This document shows, in pieces, positions 27,885-37,212 of a stretch of 64,000 nt of DNA. The stretch's first letter is position 1, and every line of letters begins with the position of its first letter. The position numbers were made by a program, and so were the translations under genes. Below the pieces are notes generated by a model. It saw only the letters and a program-made list of their open reading frames with translations, made no database searches and had not been told where the DNA came from. The stretch comes from UBA1858 sp963976865 (GTDB taxonomy: Bacteria > Pseudomonadota > Gammaproteobacteria > UBA4575), in contig CAXBLY010000010.1 of assembly GCA_963976865.1 (NCBI GenBank), forward strand, positions 1-64,000, read 5' to 3'.

Positions 27885-29771
27885 ATGTATTTATTACGCT
27901 TGCAGGATGTATCACTAGAGTTTGGTGATGCAGCAATTCTGAAAGAAGCCAATTTTGCAGTCAATCCCAAAGAACGAGTATGTTTGATTGGGCGTAATGG
28001 AGCGGGCAAATCTTCATTGCTGAAATTGATTACAGGTGAGTACTCGGCAGATCACGGAGACATTCAAAGGCGACGTCATTTGCGAGTTAGCCAGCTGGAA
28101 CAAACACTATTGTCCACATCTGGTGAAACTGTGCGTGAGGTTATTCGGCAAGGTATGTCTGAACAACAGGCATTGCTGGATGAATATCATCGTTTATCTA
28201 AATCCAGTATGGATAAGTCAGCGCTTAAGCAGCTCGAAGAGTTGCAGCATCAGATTGACGCCAGCGGTATCTGGAATATAGATCAGCAGGTTGACATCAT
28301 CATCTCGCAGTTAAATCTACCTGGTACACGAAAGCTAAGTGAGCTTTCTGGTGGATGGCGACGTCGGGTTGCTTTAGGCAAAGCACTGGTGTCGGAGCCA
28401 GATCTGCTGTTACTTGATGAGCCTACAAACCACCTTGATATCAGTACAATCGAATGGCTGGAACATCGAATTCGCGGTTATGGCGGAAGTGTTATTTTCA
28501 TCACTCACGATAGAATTTTTTTACAGAAGCTCGCAACAAGGATCGTTGAAATAGACCGCGGTAATTTAGTGAGTTGGCCGGGAAGTTATGATAATTACCT
28601 GGAACTTAAAGAAAAGGCATTGGAAGAAGAGTCCACACATAATGCATTATTCGATAAAAAATTGGCTCAGGAAGAAGAATGGATACGCCAGGGAATAAAA
28701 GCACGGCGTACTCGTAATGAAGGTCGTGTGCGGTCATTAATGGCCATGCGCGATGAACGTGCAAAGCGGGTTCAGTTACAGGGAAAAGCTCGCATTGATA
28801 TTGAAAAAGGCGAACGCTCAGGCCGCAAGGTTATTGCAGCACGTAATTTGACGCATGGCTACGAAGGTCAGACGCTAATCGAAAAGTTAAACCTGAAAAT
28901 TATGCGAGGCGACAGAATTGGCCTGGTAGGGAATAACGGTGTTGGGAAAAGTACGCTTTTAAAAATTTTATTAGGAATGATTAAGCCTGACACAGGGTCA
29001 GTCAAGCTAGGCACTAATTTGGAAATTGCTTATTTTGACCAGGTGTTACGTGACCTGGATATGAATAAAACCATTGCGCAAAATATCGGTGATGGTAAGG
29101 ACTATGTTGAATTAAACGGTAAACAGCGTCATGTTGTCGGGTATCTAAAAAACTTCCTGTTTTCTCCCAAGCGAGCCATGACACCGGTACGTGCATTATC
29201 TGGTGGTGAAAAGAATCGGGTTGCACTCGCCAAATTGTTCATTCGCCCGGCAAATCTGCTGGTACTGGATGAGCCCACAAATGATCTTGATGTAGAAATG
29301 CTGGAAGTGCTGGAACAGCGCCTGGTAGATTATACCGGCACGTTGCTGTTAGTCAGCCATGACCGCGTGTTTCTGGATAACGTGGTTACGAGTATTTTAG
29401 TCTTTGAAGCAAACGGAGGCGTGCAAGAATATGTGGGTGGATACAGTGACTGGGTTAAACGCGGAAAAGTATTAACCGAAGCGGATGTGCCTGATGAAGT
29501 GCGCGTGATTGAGCAACCAGAAGATACGCCACGCGCTGAGAGTAAAGTTAAAACAAAAAAACTAAGCTACAAATTGCAACGAGAGCTGGACGAGCTGCCT
29601 GCCCTGATTGAGACATTGGAGAGTGATATTGATTATCTTCAGACTCAAATAGCTCAACCGTCTTTCTATGATAAAGACTACAATGAAACCCGGGATGTGC
29701 TGGACGCTTTAGCCAACACACAGGCACGGCTGGATGCGGCAATGAACCGGTGGGCTGAATTGGAGCAATAA
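27885..29771 (+). CDS. uup: ABC-F family ATPase Uup, 628 aa
   Basis: A soluble twin-ABC ATPase of the ABC-F class, associated with the ribosome and with DNA transactions. Two nucleotide-binding domains are complete: Walker A GRNGAGKSS (about 36-44) with signature LSGGWRRR and Walker B LLLDEPTNHLD, then GNNGVGKST with signature LSGGEKNR and LLVLDEPTNDLD. The interdomain linker is charged and helical. The C-terminal coiled coil (LSYKLQRELDELPALIETLE...) is the Uup-specific DNA-binding extension. The length matches E. coli Uup. Confidence 0.95.
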   Translation: MYLLRLQDVSLEFGDAAILKEANFAVNPKERVCLIGRNGAGKSSLLKLITGEYSADHGDIQRRRHLRVSQLEQTLLSTSGETVREVIRQGMSEQQALLDEYHRLSKSSMDKSALKQLEELQHQIDASGIWNIDQQVDIIISQLNLPGTRKLSELSGGWRRRVALGKALVSEPDLLLLDEPTNHLDISTIEWLEHRIRGYGGSVIFITHDRIFLQKLATRIVEIDRGNLVSWPGSYDNYLELKEKALEEESTHNALFDKKLAQEEEWIRQGIKARRTRNEGRVRSLMAMRDERAKRVQLQGKARIDIEKGERSGRKVIAARNLTHGYEGQTLIEKLNLKIMRGDRIGLVGNNGVGKSTLLKILLGMIKPDTGSVKLGTNLEIAYFDQVLRDLDMNKTIAQNIGDGKDYVELNGKQRHVVGYLKNFLFSPKRAMTPVRALSGGEKNRVALAKLFIRPANLLVLDEPTNDLDVEMLEVLEQRLVDYTGTLLLVSHDRVFLDNVVTSILVFEANGGVQEYVGGYSDWVKRGKVLTEADVPDEVRVIEQPEDTPRAESKVKTKKLSYKLQRELDELPALIETLESDIDYLQTQIAQPSFYDKDYNETRDVLDALANTQARLDAAMNRWAELEQ

Positions 29772-29892
29772 ATAGAATAATCGCGATGAAACCCACCAAA
29801 ATTGAGTCGACTAGAGCATTGCGATAGATAAGTATTAACGAATTGCGCCGATAACCTAGCTTAACAAAGATAAGAATCGTCAAGCTAGTGCT

Positions 29893-30822
29893 ATGGACAG
29901 AAGTATAGATGAATCAATGCTTGCATTGCTTAAGCAGTGCAAAGACCTGCCTACACCTCCCGCGGTCGCTTCTAAAATTATTCAGCTCAGTAATGAGCAA
30001 CATGCCGATCTGGACACGCTGGCCTCAATAGTAGCGATGGATCCAGCGTTAAGTGCGAAAATTCTGAGTATTGCTAATTCATCAATGTACATGCGCAGAA
30101 TTGAGGCAGACTCCATTGAGCAAGCAGTGGGTATGTTTGGCTGGTCAGGGACGCTTAATATCGCTTTAGGATTTGCAGTCATCGGCTCAGTTCGCGGCGC
30201 GTTCACATCGGGACTGGATTATGACTATTTCTGGTTAAGATCTTTGGCGGCGGCGATATCTGCGCGTGCACTGGGTCAAATGTCATCTTCCAGTAATGTG
30301 GAAGTATTGTTTTTGCCAGGTTTGTTGCAGGACATTGGAATGCTCGCGCTCGACAGAGCAATAAAAGATATCTACATCGGACTTGAAGACAGGCAACAGG
30401 ATCATGTGTATATCACGCGTTTAGAACACAAAATAGCTAATACTGATCATGCCATCATAGGTGAGTGGCTACTGAATCATTGGGGAATACCTAAAGAAGT
30501 GACAGAACTTGTAGGGCTGAGTCACATCTCCAATTTCAAAACAGGTGATGAACAACTTTTAACAAATCAGAAATGTATTTATCTTTCAGGCTATCTGTCT
30601 GATTGTCTGATGCAGGATGAAGATCGTAAATCGTTTGAAAAGGTAGCGTTTCTCATGCATAAAGAAATGAACATTTCTATGGGTGATTTTATTTCTTTGT
30701 TGGGGCATGTCGCTAGTCAATTTCAGGAAATGGCAGCATTATTTGATTTGCAGGTAAAAAATTCCAATCAGATCCAGTCTGTCACTGAGCTTGCGTCGCT
30801 GGTATTGTTGTCTGAATCGTAA
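29893..30822 (+). CDS. HDOD domain signalling protein, 309 aa
   Basis: An HDOD domain occupies about residues 15-215: LPTPPAVASKIIQLSNE, VAMDPALSAKILSIANSS, SIEQAVGMFGWSGTLNIAL, and FLPGLLQDIGMLALDRA. HDOD proteins are HD-GYP-like helical scaffolds used in signalling and do not generally hydrolyse nucleotides. The C-terminal part is helical with no added effector domain. It is monocistronic in appearance, 121 bases after uup. Confidence 0.9.
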   Translation: MDRSIDESMLALLKQCKDLPTPPAVASKIIQLSNEQHADLDTLASIVAMDPALSAKILSIANSSMYMRRIEADSIEQAVGMFGWSGTLNIALGFAVIGSVRGAFTSGLDYDYFWLRSLAAAISARALGQMSSSSNVEVLFLPGLLQDIGMLALDRAIKDIYIGLEDRQQDHVYITRLEHKIANTDHAIIGEWLLNHWGIPKEVTELVGLSHISNFKTGDEQLLTNQKCIYLSGYLSDCLMQDEDRKSFEKVAFLMHKEMNISMGDFISLLGHVASQFQEMAALFDLQVKNSNQIQSVTELASLVLLSES

Positions 30823-30939
30823 GCTTTTTTCACTCTTGCATATTGTTGCATGCTTTTACTGGTTTCTATCCATGCAAAATAAACCACTAAAGTTCAGTGC
30901 GTTATCCATAATAGCGTTAGTCATATTTGTTCTCGTGTA

Positions 30940-30961
30940 AAACGTGATGTTCATCACACTT
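30940..30961. promoter_or_regulatory. CRP-like binding site
   Basis: A perfect inverted repeat GTGATGTTCATCAC (30944-30957) sits in a context (AAAC before, ACTTT after) close to the CRP consensus with TGTGA and TCACA half-sites. It is about 140 bases upstream of the VPLPA-CTERM gene. A second inverted repeat, GCGTTAA / TTAACGC (30973-30979 and 31001-31007), lies between the site and that gene. Assignment to CRP or a relative is inferred from the motif only. Confidence 0.5.
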
Positions 30962-31099
30962 TAAAAATTGTTAGCGTTAAATTCATTAGTCTTTAGTAAG
31001 TTAACGCATAAAAATAACTAGCTAATATTCAATAACTAAGTGAGAATGCGATCGTAAGTTGGGTTGTAAAAATTAATTGTTATCGAAGGGGATTTTTTA

Positions 31100-31735
31100 A
31101 TGAAAACGGTTGGGTTGATATTACTTTATGTTTTGACGATTAGCGCATCGCATGCGTCAATTGTTCAGGGGCAACAATATTTATTGCTGGATCATCCGGA
31201 TGGCGTACTCGTCAATAGTCCTGGCCATGGTCCTTATGGTCTCAGACTGGACTCATTGCTGCCTGATGGCTCAGGACCAACATTCAGTGTTGAGTTAAAT
31301 GGAGCGAGTGCAGTTTTAGAATGGATTGGGGATACGGCAACAATTGTGGGCACTATTTGGAATAATTCTACAAATGAATTATGGAGTGTGATGCAAACAT
31401 TTACAGGTGTGACTGCACAAGGTACTGGCTTCGTCGCTTCTGCTGGGGAGCTAACTGTTACTGACACAAGCATGAATCAATTTTTATTTAATGCAACACC
31501 ATCAGGTAATGTGTTCCAGGCCGATGCGTCAGGGCATCGTTGTGCGTCTCATGCGGGATGTGGTCCTTTAGTGGCAAGAGGCTGGGTGGTCCCTAAATTT
31601 TTTGATCCGGTGGGTAGTAATGACTGGTTGGTTCAATTAACTCCTGTGCCAGTTCCAGCAGCACTGCCTTTGTTAGTTTCCGGGTTACTTGGCTTTTCAC
31701 TCTTCTCGCGTAAGTACCGAAAGCAGGGTATTTAA
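31100..31735 (+). CDS. VPLPA-CTERM sorting domain protein, 211 aa
   Basis: A secreted protein for exosortase processing. A signal peptide (MKTVGLILLYVLTISASHAS) opens it, and the C-terminus has the tripartite sorting signal: VPVPAALPLL, a hydrophobic helix (VSGLLGFSLF) and a basic end (SRKYRKQG). The middle region (residues about 25-175) is a beta-rich domain of no recognised family with two Cys pairs near HRCASHAGCGP. An exosortase gene is not in the window. A strong ribosome site, GAAGGGGA, precedes the ATG. A terminator follows. Confidence 0.88.
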   Translation: MKTVGLILLYVLTISASHASIVQGQQYLLLDHPDGVLVNSPGHGPYGLRLDSLLPDGSGPTFSVELNGASAVLEWIGDTATIVGTIWNNSTNELWSVMQTFTGVTAQGTGFVASAGELTVTDTSMNQFLFNATPSGNVFQADASGHRCASHAGCGPLVARGWVVPKFFDPVGSNDWLVQLTPVPVPAALPLLVSGLLGFSLFSRKYRKQGI

Positions 31736-31771
31736 TCCCTCTGGATAACAGAAAATAACAGTTCCCATTTG

Positions 31772-31797
31772 AAAGCCCCGCTGTGCGGGGCTTTTTT
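31772..31797 (+). terminator. Rho-independent terminator
   Basis: AAAGCCCCGC and GCGGGGCTTT form a 10-pair stem with a three-base loop, ending in a run of T. It lies 37 bases after the VPLPA-CTERM gene. Confidence 0.93.
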
Positions 31798-31912
31798 GGT
31801 TATTCTTCATAATTATCTGATTAATAAGCTAGAATAGGGAACTCAAATAGATGTAATGACTCATACATACCAGTCACATTACTCTATAAAATTATAATCG
31901 GAGCCTATAAAT

Positions 31913-32470
31913 ATGCGTTTTTTACCATTTACGTTTTTTATCATGATCGTGTTTGGATGGTCTTCACCTTTGCTGGCAGGCAATGATGGTGGATATGATA
32001 AAGAAACCATAATCAGTGAGGCTGAAGGTTACCTGGGTGCAGGTGCTGAAGGGCTGGCGTCGGTCATAGAAAAAGTGTTTGAAGACCATGGGCAACCAGA
32101 CGGCTATATCAAAGGCAGAGAGGCAGCAGGTGCTGCAATCGTCGGTTTACGCTATGGTGATGGTGATATTTACCTGAAGAATGGCTACAGTCGTCAATTG
32201 CACTGGCAGGGCCCTTCCGTGGGATTTGACTGGGGTGGAAATGCAGCAAAAGTGTTTACACTGGTTTATAATTTACCCAGTGTAGAAAGCGTGTTTCAAA
32301 GGTTTCCCGGTGTTGATGGAAGTCTGTATTTTGTTGGCGGTGTCGGTTTAAACTATGTTCAACGTGACGATATCGTGCTTGCACCTATTCGTCTGGGCGT
32401 TGGCTGGCGTGCGGGAGCCAATGTGGGATACATGAAAGTGACACCAGAGAAGACGTGGAATCCTTTTTAA
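31913..32470 (+). CDS. DUF1134 (EipA-like) exported protein, 185 aa
   Basis: A signal peptide (MRFLPFTFFIMIVFGWSSPLLAG) precedes a glycine-rich beta domain with the DUF1134 features: GLRYGDGDIYLKNG, LHWQGPSVGFDWGGNA, VFQRFPGVDGSLYFVGGVGLNY and APIRLGVGWRAGANVGYMK. In alphaproteobacteria a member (EipA) is a periplasmic envelope-integrity protein; the same compartment is expected here. The length is normal. Confidence 0.9.
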   Translation: MRFLPFTFFIMIVFGWSSPLLAGNDGGYDKETIISEAEGYLGAGAEGLASVIEKVFEDHGQPDGYIKGREAAGAAIVGLRYGDGDIYLKNGYSRQLHWQGPSVGFDWGGNAAKVFTLVYNLPSVESVFQRFPGVDGSLYFVGGVGLNYVQRDDIVLAPIRLGVGWRAGANVGYMKVTPEKTWNPF

Positions 32471-32563
32471 TTTGCGAGCACTGCTAGTACTACCTCAGGC
32501 GTAGTGGATAGTCGTCCGAACCATGATGCGCGGGGAAAAGAATAATTACGAAAATATAACGCT

Positions 32564-33457
32564 ATGCGCTGGAAGACTGGTAGACGAAGTAGAAATATAG
32601 AAGACCGGCGAGGAACCAGATCCTCGTTGCCGGGATTTCCCAGAGTGGGAGGGCGCAGAGGACTAAAACGCGGTGGCGGACTGAGTGGCGGCGTTATTCT
32701 AATCATTATTGTTATCGGTTTGATAACCGGGCAAAACCCACTGCAAATGCTGGGGATGATTGCAGGTAATGGTGGAGGTTCGTCATACACCACCGAATCA
32801 CAAGGTGTTCCACTGAATCCATCTGCTGATGATGAACAGGCCGACTTTGTTTCAGCGGTGTTAGCGGATACTGAAGATGCCTGGCAGGTACTGTTTTCGC
32901 AGGCAGGTTCTGATTATCGGGCGCCTCAACTTGTTTTGTATAACGATGTTACGCAGACAGCATGTGGAGTGGGGCAGGCGACGTCTGGTCCTTTTTACTG
33001 TCCTGCTGATTCAAAAGTTTATCTGGATCTTGCGTTCTTTAATGAGTTAAAAAGACTGGGCGCGCCAGGTGATTTTGCAATTGCTTATGTCATCGCACAC
33101 GAGATAGGTCACCATATCCAAAATCTGGTGGGAACATCGGCCAGAGTTTTTCAGCAGCGTCAACGCAGCAGTAAAAAAGAAGCCAATGCATTATCCGTAC
33201 TGCAGGAACTTCAGGCCGACTGTTATGCTGGTATATGGGCGCACCATGCACAGAGAGACAGAAATATTCTGGAACCGGGTGATATAGAAGAAGGCTTAAC
33301 GGCGGCGGCATCAGTTGGTGATGACAGACTTCAGCGGCAGGCGGGTCGTGCGGTACAGCCCGAAGCGTTTACGCATGGTTCTTCTGAACAACGTATGAAA
33401 TGGTTCCGCACAGGATTTGATTACGGTAGTGTAGATAAATGCAATACCTTTAACTGA
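32564..33457 (+). CDS. YpfJ family neutral zinc metallopeptidase, 297 aa
   Basis: A membrane-anchored putative zinc metallopeptidase. The N-terminus has the family opening MRWKTGRRSRNIEDRRG, then a basic linker and one transmembrane helix (VILIIIVIGLITG, about 44-56). The catalytic HEIGHH motif is at 179-184, with ELQADCYAGIWAHH downstream as the third-ligand segment. The length is normal. Substrate unknown. Confidence 0.93.
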   Translation: MRWKTGRRSRNIEDRRGTRSSLPGFPRVGGRRGLKRGGGLSGGVILIIIVIGLITGQNPLQMLGMIAGNGGGSSYTTESQGVPLNPSADDEQADFVSAVLADTEDAWQVLFSQAGSDYRAPQLVLYNDVTQTACGVGQATSGPFYCPADSKVYLDLAFFNELKRLGAPGDFAIAYVIAHEIGHHIQNLVGTSARVFQQRQRSSKKEANALSVLQELQADCYAGIWAHHAQRDRNILEPGDIEEGLTAAASVGDDRLQRQAGRAVQPEAFTHGSSEQRMKWFRTGFDYGSVDKCNTFN

Positions 33458-33567
33458 GTTGTATAGTCAATATCAAGACTAGCGCAACTCGTTGTAATAT
33501 TTGAAACTTATAGTGAGTTTAAATAAGTTAAATATTATCTTCATCCAATAATAACCGGAGAATGGAT

Positions 33568-33774
33568 ATGTCATCAGTTGCAAGAGTTACAGAAATTAAA
33601 TCGTCTTCTAAAAAAAGCTTTGAAGATGCTATTCAGGTAGGTATAAAAAGAGCAAGTAAGACTTTGGAAAATATCAAAGGTGCATGGGTGCAGGATCAGG
33701 AAGTCACCGTGTCGAAAAATGGTAATATTGAAGAGTATCGAGTATTGCTTAAAGTGACTTTTGTACTGAAATAA
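33568..33774 (+). CDS. Dodecin family flavin-binding protein, 68 aa
   Basis: Dodecin is a small beta-alpha-beta-beta protein that forms dodecamers storing flavin. The sequence VARVTEIKSSSKKSFEDAIQ followed by RASKTLENIKGAWVQDQEV is typical. The Met at 33568 is preferred: GGAG lies seven bases upstream, whereas for the in-frame ATG at 33562 it is too close. A terminator follows directly. Confidence 0.93.
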   Translation: MSSVARVTEIKSSSKKSFEDAIQVGIKRASKTLENIKGAWVQDQEVTVSKNGNIEEYRVLLKVTFVLK

Positions 33775-33786
33775 AGTTATTCCCAT

Positions 33787-33815
33787 AAAAAGCCCGAATT
33801 GAGTCGGGCTTTTTA
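33787..33815. terminator. Bidirectional Rho-independent terminator
   Basis: AAAAGCCCGA and TCGGGCTTTT form a stem with a six-base loop, with A and T runs on both sides. It separates the convergent dodecin and glycine-rich membrane-protein genes and can serve both. Confidence 0.9.
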
Positions 33816-33830
33816 TAATAGTTGTAAAGT

Positions 33831-34115
33831 CTATTTGGCAAATGCGTTTTTAAGTACGCCTATTATTGCCATTAAAACGCCACCGCCAACGCCGCCGGAA
33901 GCAACGCTTCCCAGGATGCCCGCGATATCAGAGGTTCCTGCGCCAGCGTCGATGCCTAGCATGCCGAGTATTGCACCCCCAGCACCTCCGCCAATAATGC
34001 CGACAATAGAATTACCCATCGTGCCCAGACTTAAATTTTTCATTAAGCTGCCAGCAACGTTTCCGCCTACTGCACCGCTAATTAAATTAATGATTATGGG
34101 AAGCATACTTTCCAT
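33831..34115 (-). CDS. Small glycine-rich hydrophobic protein, 94 aa
   Basis: The product is almost entirely small hydrophobic residues with repeated glycine-zipper-like patterns (GIIGGGAGGAILGMLG, GSVASGGVGGGVLMAI). It is probably membrane-associated or a glycine-zipper oligomer. AGGAG lies seven bases before the ATG at 34115, supporting the gene. No catalytic motif is visible and the function is unknown. Confidence 0.75.
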   Translation of the reverse strand: MESMLPIIINLISGAVGGNVAGSLMKNLSLGTMGNSIVGIIGGGAGGAILGMLGIDAGAGTSDIAGILGSVASGGVGGGVLMAIIGVLKNAFAK

Positions 34116-34347
34116 TGTTATTCTCCTGATAGTTTTATTATTTTAGTTATCAATTGAAGTGCGCCGCTGCAATTTCTACTGCAAGAATACACGGTGTCAT
34201 TATAAGGGTATATTTCGCAAAACAGGGCGCAGTTAAAACAGTACTTCTGGTAGGATAATAATCGATTAACTATCAGTCGCTTACAGGGTATATAAAAACA
34301 ATAATCTTGTCACGGTCGCTACCAATATTTCTAGCTGGAGAGATAAT

Positions 34348-35391
34348 TTGCTAAATAATGAATATTACACAGTCGCTAATCATGGGCCTTATGAATATTT
34401 CCGGCTTGGTGATTTTACTTTGCAGTCAGGACAGGTTTTGAAAGATGCGCACTTAGCGTATGCAAAATTCGGTGAATTGAATGCTGATAGAAGCAATGCA
34501 ATTCTATTTGCAATTATGTTTTCGGGGACATCGAAAAACATGATGCATTACATTGGTCCTGGTAAGGCTTTAGACCCTGAAAAGTATTGCATTATTTTAC
34601 CCAATCAGCTTGGCAATGGACTGTCTACCTCACCGCATAATATTGACAATGATCAAGCCATGGAGAACTTTCCAGCTTTATCTATAGCAGATGATGTCGT
34701 GGCGCAGCATCAGCTGTTATCTGAGAAATTCAATATAGAAGAGTTGCAATTAGTGACCGGCTGGTCGATGGGTGCACAACAAACTCTGGAGTGGGCTATT
34801 CGTTATCCGAAGATGGTTAAACGCGCTGCACCTATAGCCGGGACCGCAAAGTGCACAGAACATAATGCTTTATTTGTGGATGTTTTTTGTGATGCATTAA
34901 CATCCGATCCGGCCTTTCAGCAAGGTGCCTATACCGAGGCACATAGTTGCTCGCTTGGATTGAAACGACTCGCTCATGTATTCGCAATGATGGGTGTATC
35001 CGCGGAATTGTATAATCAGGAATTATGGCAAAGGCTTGGTTTTACTTCCAAACAGGCTTTTTTAGAGCAGTTTTGGGAGGCATGGGTTAGGCTGATGGAC
35101 CCTAACGCCCTGCTGGCGATGGCAAGGAAATGGCAATCGGGTGATTCCAGTCTGCATGCTAATGGTGACTTGCCTAAAGCGTTACGGCTGATTACTGCCA
35201 AAACGTATATGATTGGATTTGAAAAAGATATGTTTGTACCCCCGGCAGACCTGATTTATGAACAGCAATATATCAGGAACAGTGAGCTAAAACTGCTGCC
35301 ATCATTAATGGGGCATTTTGCAATGCTGGGACTGTTTGAGGAAGATTTTGAGGCAATAGACAGTCTGTATTCAGAATTACTGGCTAGCTAG
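34348..35391 (+). CDS. MetX-like alpha/beta hydrolase, 347 aa
   Basis: An alpha/beta hydrolase resembling homoserine O-acetyltransferase in its architecture. The nucleophile is Ser140 in TGWSMGAQQ. The acid and histidine lie in the C-terminal segments EKDMFVPP and MGHFAMLG. The start is TTG at 34348, supported by GGAG seven bases upstream and by the lack of any nearby ATG. Assigning true homoserine acetyltransferase activity is not safe, because many members are generic hydrolases; no methionine gene is adjacent. Confidence 0.87.
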   Translation: MLNNEYYTVANHGPYEYFRLGDFTLQSGQVLKDAHLAYAKFGELNADRSNAILFAIMFSGTSKNMMHYIGPGKALDPEKYCIILPNQLGNGLSTSPHNIDNDQAMENFPALSIADDVVAQHQLLSEKFNIEELQLVTGWSMGAQQTLEWAIRYPKMVKRAAPIAGTAKCTEHNALFVDVFCDALTSDPAFQQGAYTEAHSCSLGLKRLAHVFAMMGVSAELYNQELWQRLGFTSKQAFLEQFWEAWVRLMDPNALLAMARKWQSGDSSLHANGDLPKALRLITAKTYMIGFEKDMFVPPADLIYEQQYIRNSELKLLPSLMGHFAMLGLFEEDFEAIDSLYSELLAS

Positions 35392-35457
35392 AAGGGTAGA
35401 TGGAATCTTGTTATTGCAGTGTTATACTGCGTTCCCAATTTGAACGGTGGTATTAGT

Positions 35458-35925
35458 ATGTTTGGTTCTCGTGTCAGTATTGAGCAAGTCGAAGAAGGTA
35501 ATGAACTTGCGCCTAAATTTGATGAAAACGGTCTTATACCGGTTGTCACTACAGATATGGTATCAGGTGAATTACTGATGATGGGCTATATGAATGCTGA
35601 GGCATTCGCCAAGACGATAGAAACTGGCGAAGCACATTACTGGAGTCGTAGCCGTGAATGTATATGGCACAAGGGAGCAACAAGCGGGCTAGTACAAAAG
35701 GTCGAAGAAATGCGCATCGATGATGATCAGGATACAGTCTGGTTGAGGGTCGATGTAGCGGGTGGCGCCAGTTGTCATGTTGGCTATCGTTCCTGCTTTT
35801 ATCGTTCGATCCCTATTGGTAAGCCTGAGTCAAAGGGTCCATTAACGTTGACTTATCATGAGAGTGAAAAAGTATTTGACCCTGAAGAAGTATATGGCGA
35901 TGCTCCTAATCCCACAAAACTGTAA
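35458..35925 (+). CDS. hisI: Phosphoribosyl-AMP cyclohydrolase
   Basis: HisI opens the purine ring of phosphoribosyl-AMP in histidine synthesis. The family motifs are visible: GLIPVVTTDMVSGELLMMGYMN, then HYWSRSRECIWHKGATSG, and the metal-binding GGASCHVGYRSCFYR. The start at 35458 (MFGSRVSIEQVEEG) is preferred over an upstream in-frame ATG at 35419. The 155-residue length is somewhat longer than minimal HisI. No other his gene is adjacent; it is not fused to HisE. Confidence 0.93.
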   Translation: MFGSRVSIEQVEEGNELAPKFDENGLIPVVTTDMVSGELLMMGYMNAEAFAKTIETGEAHYWSRSRECIWHKGATSGLVQKVEEMRIDDDQDTVWLRVDVAGGASCHVGYRSCFYRSIPIGKPESKGPLTLTYHESEKVFDPEEVYGDAPNPTKL

Positions 35926-35936
35926 ACGCTAAAAAA

Positions 35937-35986
35937 GACTCGCCCGGTGTGATCTGAAAAATTCAGGTTGCGGGTCGTATTTTTGA
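35937..35986 (+). terminator. Candidate terminator after hisI
   Basis: GACTCGC and GCGGGTC pair (one G-T wobble) around an inner hairpin CTGAA / TTCAG, and the structure ends in GTATTTTTG. It lies 12 bases after the hisI stop. The long loop makes it less certain than the others. Confidence 0.45.
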
Positions 35987-36016
35987 ATTTAATAGTTAAT
36001 TTAACCAAGTAAATTT

Positions 36017-36649
36017 ATGAGTTATTTGATTCAGGAAATCTCGCTGTACCTGCTGGGTGCACTTGTCATCGGTGTGATGTATGGCTGGGTTGTCAGAGGT
36101 ATTCGCGCTCAACGTGATTTGAATGAGCTGCTAAATCAGAATGAGCAGCAAATTGCGCAATTGCGTGATGAAAACAAACTGCTTGCAGACCGGGTTGAGC
36201 AACTGGAAATGATTCCTGCCAGTGGTGGCGGAGAAGACTGGCAGGATGAATATCCACTAAATGAAATTAAAGACATAGAAGCGTCAACATTATCAAAGCT
36301 GGCTGCATTACAGATAAACACAACTAAAGATTTGTGGAAATACTGTAGCAATGATGATGCTGTGTATGATCTTGCAGAGAAGATAGGCGTAGAAGATTTT
36401 GCAATTCAGCGTTGGGTATCTATATCGCAATTGCTTCGAGTTGCCAATATTGAAGCAGATGATGCGGCCTTGCTGGAAGCTACTGAAATTTATTCACTGG
36501 ATGACCTGTCTGTACAAAAACCTGTACGTCTGGGCGAGAAACTGGCCAAGAATAATCAGAGCGAAAATATTCTTAGTGAATTGCCAGATGAAGCAAAACT
36601 TTCGGGCTGGATTGAACACGCGCAACACATTCTGACTTTAAATCGCTAG
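36017..36649 (+). CDS. DUF4332-like membrane-anchored protein, 210 aa
   Basis: One N-terminal transmembrane helix (about 8-26) is followed by a coiled coil (QRDLNELLNQNEQQIAQLRDENKLLADRVEQLE, shown here only by its position, about 33-65). The C-terminal domain is helical and resembles DUF4332, with a helix-hairpin-helix-like repeat (EASTLSKLAALQINTTKDLW and LGEKLAKNNQ). Function unknown. Convergent with the YceI operon. Confidence 0.7.
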   Translation: MSYLIQEISLYLLGALVIGVMYGWVVRGIRAQRDLNELLNQNEQQIAQLRDENKLLADRVEQLEMIPASGGGEDWQDEYPLNEIKDIEASTLSKLAALQINTTKDLWKYCSNDDAVYDLAEKIGVEDFAIQRWVSISQLLRVANIEADDAALLEATEIYSLDDLSVQKPVRLGEKLAKNNQSENILSELPDEAKLSGWIEHAQHILTLNR

Positions 36650-36655
36650 CAGAAG

Positions 36656-37210
36656 TTATTTTATCCTGTAATCGATTGATATAACCACATTCACATTGAA
36701 ACCAATGGTTTCATCCTGTGCCCATTCTCCAAGCCCAATATCAAAGTCTCGACGATCCAATTCAAACTGCGCGTATGCGTGTGCGTGATTGTCATCCCTG
36801 ATGCGCCACTCTAACGGGAAAGAAATCTGTTTTTCCTGATCACGAATTTTCAGTATGCCAGTGACATGATAGTGGTCGGTCTTAATATAGGCTATTTTCG
36901 TGCTGTTGAAAGTGGCTTTAGGGAAGGAGCTAAAGTTAAACCAGTCTGATTCTGCCAGCGCCTGATCACGATCGTGGCTATTTGTATCGACGGAAGTAAC
37001 ATCTATTACACTGCGAATATAGCTGCCTTCCATCTCTTGTGGATTAATTGAAATAGTCGAAGTATATCTTTTAAAGACGCCATTAAATGCGACGTCATCA
37101 TAGCGTGCGGTAAACTGAATTGACTGGTCGTTTTGTAAAGCTGACCATTCCTGCGCAGCCAGGCCTGTAGAAGATAATAAAAAACCTGCAAGAAGAATGT
37201 ATAACTTCAT
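36656..37210 (-). CDS. YceI family periplasmic protein (second of pair), 184 aa
   Basis: A lipocalin-like YceI protein that binds isoprenoid lipids. A signal peptide (MKLYILLAGFLLSSTGLAAQ) precedes the beta-barrel with IQFTARYDDVAFNGVFKRY and the family segments ESDWFNFSSFPKATF and RDFDIGLGEWAQDETIG. It is the last gene of a three-gene leftward operon (YceI, cytochrome b561, YceI), three bases after the cytochrome gene. Confidence 0.92.
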   Translation of the reverse strand: MKLYILLAGFLLSSTGLAAQEWSALQNDQSIQFTARYDDVAFNGVFKRYTSTISINPQEMEGSYIRSVIDVTSVDTNSHDRDQALAESDWFNFSSFPKATFNSTKIAYIKTDHYHVTGILKIRDQEKQISFPLEWRIRDDNHAHAYAQFELDRRDFDIGLGEWAQDETIGFNVNVVISIDYRIK

Positions 37211-37212
37211 GA

